Positions 27,327-33,545 of a DNA stretch of 33,545 nucleotides are shown here, piece by piece (within the stretch, counting starts at the first letter, position 1; every line of letters starts with the position of its first letter). Origin of the DNA: Verrucomicrobiaceae bacterium. Lineage in GTDB: Bacteria > Verrucomicrobiota > Verrucomicrobiia > Verrucomicrobiales > Verrucomicrobiaceae. Location: the NCBI GenBank assembly GCA_027489965.1, contig JAIXZA010000110.1, forward strand, positions 1 through 33,545. Direction: 5' to 3'. Both the position numbers and the translations under genes were made by a program. The notes under the pieces were generated by a model that did not search any database, had not been told where the DNA came from, and saw only the letters and a program-made list of their open reading frames with translations.

Positions 27327-27989
27327 TCAGAGATGGATTGAGGTGCTTTCGATGAAGTAAAAAAGGTTATCGGGACCAGCTGTGGTAACTTGTGCTTGAG
27401 TGCCTTTTGGAATGCCGCCACTAACCGTGCGGACATTGATGAGCAGGGGTGCGCCATTGGCGGTGATCTCTAATTGGCCGTATGTTTCGTCCGCTTCCAT
27501 GGAGACTACGATACCGATGCGACCAATGACTTCTTCGGCTTCGGTGTCAGCATCTGCCATGGCGGCGAAAAGTTTGGCGACGGGCATGGTGGTAAGTTTG
27601 GTGGCAATGAGACTGCCTATAAGATTGGGCAGGAAAAGTAGAATTGCTTGGCCTGCACTGGCTGTGGGATTGTACCATTCATTGAGAGCCAATGATCCTA
27701 ACCATAAGAAGAGAATCATGAAGCTAAGCCAAACGACGATCGGAACCTGCGAGAAGCCGAGGAAGCGCCCTGCTGTGAGCCATGCCCCGCCCGTGCTGCT
27801 TGCGCCGTGAGCTAATGGAAGATCTGGAATGCCATCTCCATCTGCATCTAGATTAAAGTCATCTGGTATGTCCGTGTCAAAGTCGAGTGCGCCGAGAATA
27901 ACCAGCGTCCAATAACCGACTACCAATCCTAATAGGAGTGTCAGAAGAAGTTGATTTGGACTGATGGCTGCTTGGAAGAGTTCGAACAC
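27327..27989 (-). CDS. YqiJ/NfeD-like membrane protein with C-terminal OB-fold
   Basis: The frame is open to a TTG at 28028. I chose GTG 27989 because it gives MFELFQAAIS directly before the first helix, as I recall for relatives; the 13 extra residues from the TTG look unlike the family. That leaves 220 residues. Three membrane helices are seen (LLLTLLLGLVVGYWTLVILG; VPIVVWLSFMILFLWLGSLAL; AILLFLPNLIGSLIATKL). An OB-fold-like beta domain follows from ~145 (IGRIGIVVSMEADETYGQLEI, APLLINVRTVSGGIPKGTQAQV). Such NfeD/YqiJ proteins are usually encoded next to flotillins, as here, and are thought to work with them in membrane microdomains. The loop between helices 1 and 2 carries LDADGDGIPD, a calcium-type DxDxDG loop (Asp48, 50, 52, 56). 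Confidence 0.83.
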   Translation of the reverse strand: MFELFQAAISPNQLLLTLLLGLVVGYWTLVILGALDFDTDIPDDFNLDADGDGIPDLPLAHGASSTGGAWLTAGRFLGFSQVPIVVWLSFMILFLWLGSLALNEWYNPTASAGQAILLFLPNLIGSLIATKLTTMPVAKLFAAMADADTEAEEVIGRIGIVVSMEADETYGQLEITANGAPLLINVRTVSGGIPKGTQAQVTTAGPDNLFYFIESTSIHL

Positions 27990-28057
27990 GTCGGGAGAGT
28001 CGGCTGAATTGTTCGACCATTTAAGCAACCGCGACGAATGATAGCGATTACAAATTC

Positions 28058-28077
28058 ATGCTTTGAATCCAAAGCAT
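28058..28077. promoter_or_regulatory. Perfect 8-bp inverted repeat between the PSCyt1/PSD1 gene and the flotillin cassette
   Basis: ATGCTTTG, a four-base loop, then CAAAGCAT. Two further base pairs form beyond a single mismatch on each side. It lies in the ~147-base gap that must hold the end of the upstream gene's message and any promoter for the YqiJ-like/flotillin/AAA+ genes. The T-run after it is poor on both strands, so it is either a weak terminator or an operator for a dimeric regulator. Confidence 0.4.
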
Positions 28078-28136
28078 CAATTTCCTTTCGCCATCCTTAA
28101 GAAATCATTTTGAAGAAGTCTTTCTGGAGGCTGAAT

Positions 28137-31088
28137 TTAAGGATGCGTGATGGCTTCGTCTAAATTCAATGCTGCGCGACTCACGGCGGACCAGAGGGCT
28201 TCACCTTCGAGTTTCATGCCGCGCTGTTTTTGCAGAAAGCTTTTCAGTAGGATCATTTCATCCGACGACGCAGGGCGTGTGGTGCAGCGACGGAAGATGT
28301 TCGTTAGCCTTTCATCGTCGGACTGAGATTCAGCGATGACTTGTTTGGCCATGGCTTGTGCGGCTTCCATGAACATTTGGTCGTTGAGCAGTGTCAGCGC
28401 TTGGAGAGGGCTGTTAGAGACATCGCGTCTGGCGAGGCAGGATTCGCCTGTTGGTGCGTCAAAGGTGGTGGCCATGGCAAAGGGAGCCGTGCGCTTGGTG
28501 AAGGTGTAGAGGCTGCGGCGGAAGCGGTCTTCGCCTTCACTGATCTTCCACTCGATTTTGCCATAGGCACCCTCTGAGGTTACGCTGGCAGGTTGTGGCG
28601 GATAGACGCCAGGCCCACCCATTTTAGGCGATAAAACTCCAGCTGCTTTTAAAGCGGAATCACGAATGATTTCGGCATCGAGCCGGAAACGTGCGCCGCG
28701 AGCGAGCAGGATGTTTTCAGGATCGCGCTGGAGGAGTTCGGGCGTGACTCGGGAGGACTGTTTGTAGGTCGTGCTGGTGACAATCAGGCGATGCAATTTC
28801 TTCATGGACCAGCCTTGCTTAACGAACTCAATGGCAAGCCAATCAAGAAGTTCGGGATGCGAGGGAGGATCGCTTTGATAGCCGAAGTCTTCGAGTGACT
28901 TGACGATGCCGCGACCAAAGAAGGCCTGCCATTGGCGGTTGACTGTGACGCGTGCAGTGAGTGGGTTTTTGGCATCATAAAGCCAGTTGGCGAAGCTGAG
29001 TCGATTGGCTGGCGCATCTTTTGGTAGTTGAGGGAGAAAGGCTGGCACAGCGGGCGGCACTTCTTCTTTGGGTTGAAGGTACTCACCACGGTGATGCAGG
29101 CGAGTCGGACGTGGATTGGAGGCTGGACGCTCATTCATGATCAGCGTGGGCTGTCCGCGTGGTGGATTTTTCCGTGCGGCTAGAAGTGGGGCGACCGTCT
29201 GCTTCATCTCAGGCGTGGTTTCGAGAAAACGATGCAGCAGTGCTTCGCGCTTCGATGAATCATTCGCGGCGATAGCTTCTTCGATCTCCGCTGGATGTCC
29301 CGTGGCCTCAGCGTGATCACTAGTGGTCACAGAGGTGCGGAAGTGGCCGAGTGGACAGGCGAAGTGCTTTTCAAAGAGCATCTTTAATTCGAAGCCATCT
29401 GTGAGATCGACAGGTTGCTCAAAGTGAAATACGGCTGCGTGTTGCACGCCGTATCCGCCAAGCACCTGCCAACCGCTGGACATTTCTGAATCCAATGCGG
29501 CGCTGGCGTTGTTGGTTTTCCTGGGCTTCCGAGCTGCTTTAGCTTTCGCTTTTGGATTGGCTGCGGCGGCATCGCTGATGCGGTCTTCTTCCGTGTCGTT
29601 GGTGGCAGCGGCGCGGCTGATTTTTATCGACTGACCTTTCTGGAAGGCTTGTAGCTCACTGAGAAAAAATCCGCCGAGCGGTCCTTCGTAATTCGTTAAA
29701 CCAGGGCCGTCATTGGGCAGGGTTGGATGGCTGGCTACTTCAAGTCGGATGGCTGTGACACCTTTGATCGGTGCTTTGAAGCTTAGGTCATAAACATCGC
29801 TCTTGGAGATGTCGCCGCTGCCGAGGATAAAGCCGTCGGCCTGCTGTTCCAAGTGCGGCATGGTGGTTGCCATTTTAGTGGGGCGGATGATTTCCCAATG
29901 GGAAGCGGTTTTTTGTTCTTCAGTCAGCCATTCAGAGAAGCGTTTGTTCATGACCTCTGAGCCACCGGGGAACTTGGAGGGTAATGAGGCTTCAAGTTTG
30001 GCGATTCTTTCCGCCTGCGCTTTTTTTTGCGCCTCGATATCAGGTGTCGGGATGAAGTATGTAGGCTCGTTGGCATTGTTCAGCAGTGCCATCGTGCTGT
30101 AGTAGTCGGTGTGCAGGATGGGATCGTATTTGTGGGTATGGCACTGGCAGCAGTTCATGGTCAGGCCCATCCAGGTGGTGCCAGTGACACTGACTCGATC
30201 CACCATGGCGTAAAAGCGATACTCATTGGGATCGATGCCGCCTTCTTCATTAAGCATGGTGTTGCGATGAAAGCCTGTGGCGATGAGGTCCTCGGGCGTG
30301 GACTTTGGCAGCATGTCGCCTGCGATTTGTTTGATGCTGAATTGATCAAAGGGCATGTCATCATTCAGGGCTTTCACGACCCAGTCGCGGTAAGGCCAGA
30401 TGCTGCGCGGACGATCTTTTTCAAAGCCGTTCGTGTCGGCATAACGGGCCAAGTCTAGCCAGCGTCGTGCCCAGCGCTCGCCATAGTGTTTGGAAGCGAG
30501 CAGTGAATCCACGAGCTTATCATAAGCATCTGGTTGGGTGTCATTGACAAAGGCATCCGCTTCCGCAGGTGTGGGCGGCAAACCGATGAGGTCCAGATAG
30601 AGGCGACGAACGAGTGTGTAGCGATCTGCTTCTGGTGAGGGCTTTAGGCCTTCTTTAGTGAGACGATCTTGAATGAAGCTGTCGATGCTGGATTTAGTAT
30701 CGTCGGTGGCTTTCGGTGCGACGTAGGCCCAGTGCGCGGCGTAATGGGCACCTTCGGCGATCCATTGTTTGAGGGTGGCTTTGTCTTTTTCTGAAACGAA
30801 CTTCTTTGTGTGTGGAGGCGGCATTTGCTCATCTTCATCGGTGGATAGCAGCCGCTTGATGATCTCACTGGCTTCGGGTTTGCCTGGGATGATAGCGAGT
30901 TCACCCGACTTACCGCCGCCGAGAGCCGATTCACGAAGATCCAGCCTCAACTTACCTTTTCGACCATGCTCATCCATGCCATGACAGGCAAAGCACTGCT
31001 GAGCGAGGATGGGCCGCACTTCGCGATTAAAATCGACGGCGAATGCAGAAGAAAGGCTGAGGCTGAGAACTGAGAAAAAGAATTTCAT
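28137..31088 (-). CDS. Secreted PSCyt1-PSCyt2-PSD1 (DUF1549/DUF1553) cytochrome-type protein
   Basis: 983 residues from ATG 31088, chosen because a clear signal peptide follows (MKFFFSVLSLSLSSAFA); the longer open frame to 31349 reads as noise and overlaps the next gene. Domains in order: Planctomycete cytochrome c-like PSCyt1 with the haem motif CFACH (Cys32, Cys35, His36) and the usual EQMPPP segment; PSCyt2/DUF1549 (ERWARRWLDLARYADTNGFE, GGIDPNEYRFYAMVDRV, CCQCHTHKYDPI); a central insert with GPLGGFFLSELQAFQ and a Lys/Arg-rich linker; PSD1/DUF1553 toward the end (NPLTARVTVNRQWQAFFGRGI, RRDVSNSPLQALTLLNDQMF, ending LNLDEAITHP). These proteins are abundant in Planctomycetes and Verrucomicrobia and are thought to act in extracytoplasmic polysaccharide metabolism. 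The usual DUF1501 partner gene is absent downstream. Confidence 0.92.
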   Translation of the reverse strand: MKFFFSVLSLSLSSAFAVDFNREVRPILAQQCFACHGMDEHGRKGKLRLDLRESALGGGKSGELAIIPGKPEASEIIKRLLSTDEDEQMPPPHTKKFVSEKDKATLKQWIAEGAHYAAHWAYVAPKATDDTKSSIDSFIQDRLTKEGLKPSPEADRYTLVRRLYLDLIGLPPTPAEADAFVNDTQPDAYDKLVDSLLASKHYGERWARRWLDLARYADTNGFEKDRPRSIWPYRDWVVKALNDDMPFDQFSIKQIAGDMLPKSTPEDLIATGFHRNTMLNEEGGIDPNEYRFYAMVDRVSVTGTTWMGLTMNCCQCHTHKYDPILHTDYYSTMALLNNANEPTYFIPTPDIEAQKKAQAERIAKLEASLPSKFPGGSEVMNKRFSEWLTEEQKTASHWEIIRPTKMATTMPHLEQQADGFILGSGDISKSDVYDLSFKAPIKGVTAIRLEVASHPTLPNDGPGLTNYEGPLGGFFLSELQAFQKGQSIKISRAAATNDTEEDRISDAAAANPKAKAKAARKPRKTNNASAALDSEMSSGWQVLGGYGVQHAAVFHFEQPVDLTDGFELKMLFEKHFACPLGHFRTSVTTSDHAEATGHPAEIEEAIAANDSSKREALLHRFLETTPEMKQTVAPLLAARKNPPRGQPTLIMNERPASNPRPTRLHHRGEYLQPKEEVPPAVPAFLPQLPKDAPANRLSFANWLYDAKNPLTARVTVNRQWQAFFGRGIVKSLEDFGYQSDPPSHPELLDWLAIEFVKQGWSMKKLHRLIVTSTTYKQSSRVTPELLQRDPENILLARGARFRLDAEIIRDSALKAAGVLSPKMGGPGVYPPQPASVTSEGAYGKIEWKISEGEDRFRRSLYTFTKRTAPFAMATTFDAPTGESCLARRDVSNSPLQALTLLNDQMFMEAAQAMAKQVIAESQSDDERLTNIFRRCTTRPASSDEMILLKSFLQKQRGMKLEGEALWSAVSRAALNLDEAITHP

Positions 31089-31155
31089 TTCGCTGATGAT
31101 GATAGAACCCGACTCAATGGTCCTTTTTTGCAGCCTTTCGATAATTCCTTTTCTG

Positions 31156-32220
31156 CTAGGCTTGTAGCAAAGCCTGCGCCTGCTGCACCCATTGATCGCG
31201 TTTGGCGCGGTCTTTAAAGGCAAGTAGCTCACTGAAGGTTTCGACATCTGAATCTGTCCACGTGGCGATCTGTTGAAAGGTGCGGATGCCGTAAGCGTGG
31301 AGTTGAGTGTTGAGCACACCTTTGATGCCTTTGATTTTGGTGAGATCATCTTCCTGCTTCAGGCTAGCGGCCTGCTCTAATGCATGGCGTAGTGCCAACT
31401 GCTGACGTTGCAGTCGGTCGAGTGTGTTTTGGGCCTCGGCCACTTGGAGTTCACTGCGCTGTAAGCTTTTGTTGGCGAGTCCGAGACCGGCCGGATCATT
31501 GGCTTTTTCTCGCAAACGGCTGACTCGGCGCTGCCAGTCCTCATACTCCTGGCGCAAGGCGGAGAGTAAAGTTTGCTGAGTCGAGATCTCGAGAGTGAGC
31601 CTGTCGAGGGTGGCCTGGGCATCTGCGGCAGGCTTGGCATTAGGGCTGGCTTTTCGTGGCGTGGCGCTGGCGAGTGCCTTTGTTTTCTTGGGTTTTTCTG
31701 TGGGCTCGATGATCGTGACGAAGGATTCTTCTGTGGGGGCAGGGCTGCCGGAGTCAGCCTGCTTTTTGATCCATTCTTGTTGCAGGCGCGCTTGCTCACG
31801 GCGCAAGGCTTCGAGCTGAGCTGTTAACTCGGTAATCTCGCTCTGCGCTGGCTGAAGAGCGGCGCGTGCAGTGCTGAGATCTTCTTTGAGCTGATCGCTA
31901 TCTCGCTTGGCTGATTTTAGATCATCGTGGACGCGAATAAGCTCGCGCTCGAGGTTCCGGCGATGATCGTTGGCTTCTTGGAGATCGGATTCAATCTTCG
32001 TCTGCGTGGCGCGCAGCAGTTGATCATGGGATAGGGCTGCATCCCGCTGATCTTGCGCCGCTTTTAGGGCAGCGGAATCAGCATCGATCCGGGCATCCAG
32101 AGCAGCGATGTCGCGCTTGGCATTTTGTCCACGCCAGCGCCAGCCGAGGGCGAAAAAGACGACGGCTGCGGCAAGAAGCAGCAGTGCCATTTGAAGTAAG
32201 AGCCAGAGGAATCCTTCCAT
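31156..32220 (-). CDS. Membrane-anchored coiled-coil protein with C-terminal helix-hairpin-helix-like domain
   Basis: 354 residues, function unknown. One N-terminal membrane helix (LLLQMALLLLAAAVVFFALGW) is followed at once by basic residues (RWRGQNAKR), so the rest is probably cytoplasmic. Residues ~35-155 form a coiled coil. A Pro/Lys/Ala-rich linker (~155-205) leads into a second coiled coil (~205-290). The last ~65 residues (DDLTKIKGIKGVLNTQLHAY, then GIRTFQQIATWTD and DQWVQQAQALLQ) match the helix-hairpin-helix-like domain often annotated as 'flap endonuclease-1-like 5' DNA nuclease', which is usually non-catalytic and may bind nucleic acid. The start is five bases after the stop of the BON-like gene, so they are co-transcribed. 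A gap of 67 bases separates it from the PSCyt1 gene. Confidence 0.78.
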   Translation of the reverse strand: MEGFLWLLLQMALLLLAAAVVFFALGWRWRGQNAKRDIAALDARIDADSAALKAAQDQRDAALSHDQLLRATQTKIESDLQEANDHRRNLERELIRVHDDLKSAKRDSDQLKEDLSTARAALQPAQSEITELTAQLEALRREQARLQQEWIKKQADSGSPAPTEESFVTIIEPTEKPKKTKALASATPRKASPNAKPAADAQATLDRLTLEISTQQTLLSALRQEYEDWQRRVSRLREKANDPAGLGLANKSLQRSELQVAEAQNTLDRLQRQQLALRHALEQAASLKQEDDLTKIKGIKGVLNTQLHAYGIRTFQQIATWTDSDVETFSELLAFKDRAKRDQWVQQAQALLQA

Positions 32221-32226
32221 GGTGGG

Positions 32227-33545
32227 TTACGGAGCAGACTCCTTTTTGGCGTTGATGGCTAGCTTTTTCCAGTATTGGCGCAGATGATCAAAGCCGTCCC
32301 AAAAGGTGTCTTCGGCCATGGCTGCGGGAAAGTCGGTGGGTAGGATGCCTGATTTGGCGACGGCTCCTACTTGGTCGATGCCAGTGCTGGCAGGAATGGT
32401 TTTCCAGACCTGGCCTGGTGTTGCAAAGGCAATGCTGCCGGGACTGCCAGCCTCTGGCAAAGGGGGCAGGCTGCGTAAGGTCTGTTGGATATCTGTGGAA
32501 GGGGCACAAGTACCACGGACGAGCAGTGGATCTGAAATGACGAGGGCGTGGCCAGAATACTTTTGGCGTGCGGCTTGAATGAGTTGGGTATGCAGCGACT
32601 CCTCAGCCAGTTGGCCTGCAAAGATGACTTTATCAGGCAGTAGGGTGAGTGTGAGGAAGCTCGGTTGTGCTCGGATTGGTAGGGTTGGGATGCCTTTGGT
32701 CTCTCCCTGAAGCCAGCCGATGACCATGCGGTGATCGTCTTGCAGCAGGTTAGCTGGTAGGTCTTTGGGGAGGTCTTCTTTCCAAGGCTGAGCGTCCGTG
32801 CCGACGATCCAGTCCACAGGTTTCCAGGCATCGCCTGAGAGGCCAAGCATGAGAGATTTACCCTTGGTTTTTGAATCTTCATTGAGAGGGTCAGGCAGAA
32901 GCGCAGTGGTGATGGGGCCAAAGTCGGACGCTGCGCGGCACTCTGGATTGACGCGCACGTCATCAATGACGCGCCACTCGGGGAAGCTGATGATGAGGGC
33001 ATTGAGAAACTCACGTTTGATGCCGACCGTGGCAGTCTCTCCACGGACGAGTAGGCGGTTTTCCCTTGCTGCTAAAAAGAGGTGCGGCGGTGGTAGCTTG
33101 GCTTGGCGTGTGGTCTCTTCGGCCCTGCTGCGCTGTTCAGATTGATAGCGGCGGACGTTTTGGATGAGTGGTAAGATGCTCTTTTCCCACTCTTGGCGAG
33201 AGATACCGATGGCGAGCGATTGCTCCATGAGTCGATCATCTTTGGCATCTGGCACGAGTCGCTGCCAAGCACCGCCGAGACTGGCAATCTGAATTTGGGC
33301 GCTGTCACCACCTTCACGGGCATCTGGCAGAGGGATTTGGGCGAGTGTTTGTTTCAGGTCTGGGGCTTCGTCATGCAGTTCAGGGACAGCTTTGAGCTTA
33401 CTTTCGATTCGTCCGCCTTTCGCGCCCCAGCGGTCTTGAATCAGGCGGTAGAGATCGCGTGATTCGAACTCGGTGGCAGCAGCGCCAAGAAGCTGGCCGC
33501 GTGTGCCATTGGCAGCTAACAAGAGCCACCCAGGAGGGTACGGGA
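32227..33545 (-). CDS. Hypothetical protein with BON-like repeats, N-terminus beyond window edge
   Basis: The minus-strand frame is open to the last base of the window and reads PYPPGWLLLAANGTRGQLLG at its edge. The gene therefore continues outside, and the TTG at 33522 is probably not the start. At least 439 residues are visible. Two segments resemble BON-type repeats: one around ENRLLVRGETATVGIKREFL with FPEWRVIDDVRVNPE, and one around LTLLPDKVIFAGQLAEESLH. BON domains occur in envelope and OmpA-like proteins and may contact membranes. The C-terminus is lysine-rich (LAINAKKESAP). The next gene, encoding a membrane coiled-coil protein, starts six bases downstream, suggesting a shared envelope role. 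The family assignment is weak because the N-terminus is missing. Confidence 0.6.
   Translation of the reverse strand, partial: PYPPGWLLLAANGTRGQLLGAAATEFESRDLYRLIQDRWGAKGGRIESKLKAVPELHDEAPDLKQTLAQIPLPDAREGGDSAQIQIASLGGAWQRLVPDAKDDRLMEQSLAIGISRQEWEKSILPLIQNVRRYQSEQRSRAEETTRQAKLPPPHLFLAARENRLLVRGETATVGIKREFLNALIISFPEWRVIDDVRVNPECRAASDFGPITTALLPDPLNEDSKTKGKSLMLGLSGDAWKPVDWIVGTDAQPWKEDLPKDLPANLLQDDHRMVIGWLQGETKGIPTLPIRAQPSFLTLTLLPDKVIFAGQLAEESLHTQLIQAARQKYSGHALVISDPLLVRGTCAPSTDIQQTLRSLPPLPEAGSPGSIAFATPGQVWKTIPASTGIDQVGAVAKSGILPTDFPAAMAEDTFWDGFDHLRQYWKKLAINAKKESAP

Noticed and set aside
31089..31349. Extended N-terminus of the PSCyt1-PSD1 frame up to 31349
   Set aside because: It overlaps the 3' end of the upstream gene, reads as non-family sequence, and would bury a clear signal peptide that starts at 31088.

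Overview
The window is a gene-dense stretch of a bacterial chromosome, most likely from the phylum Verrucomicrobia (Prosthecobacter/Verrucomicrobium-like). The main pointers are a large secreted PSCyt1-PSCyt2-PSD1 protein, typical of the Planctomycetes-Verrucomicrobia group, aspartate-rich DxDxDG calcium-type motifs, and a GyrA with an HPHGEAVIYP sequence. Almost no gene start has a Shine-Dalgarno sequence. The placement is inferred from gene content, not from a phylogeny. I found no tRNA, rRNA, CRISPR array, insertion sequence or phage gene, and no gene-free gap above about 175 bases.

Layout. Bases 1-4642 (minus strand) hold a DUF4407 membrane coiled-coil gene, then potB and potC (polyamine-type ABC permeases with an ATGA overlap), then proA, which runs off the left edge. 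Bases 4751-7924 (plus) encode a large secreted ExeM/NucH-type nuclease whose 3' end overlaps the convergent coaD by 14 bp. coaD follows a membrane-anchored, transglutaminase-like protein with a zinc ribbon (8435-9814, minus). Divergent from it is nadE, glutamine-dependent NAD+ synthetase (plus).

Bases 12103-18291 (plus) hold gyrB and gyrA, separated by a tightly packed pair of small genes: an unknown 126-residue protein and a DUF6036-type nucleotidyltransferase-fold protein. A strong intrinsic terminator closes this block. A DsbD-type thiol-disulfide reductase follows (18399-20174).

From 20180 to the right edge every gene is on the minus strand. In transcription order they are: a BON-like protein (cut by the edge), a membrane coiled-coil protein ending in a helix-hairpin-helix-like domain, the PSCyt1-PSCyt2-PSD1 protein, a YqiJ/NfeD-like membrane OB-fold protein, a YqiK-like flotillin, and a 1655-residue DUF3686-AAA+ ATPase. 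The last three form a compact cassette. It is the best candidate here for an incompletely described system: a flotillin membrane platform coupled to a giant AAA+ machine. The second candidate is the gene pair wedged between gyrB and gyrA.
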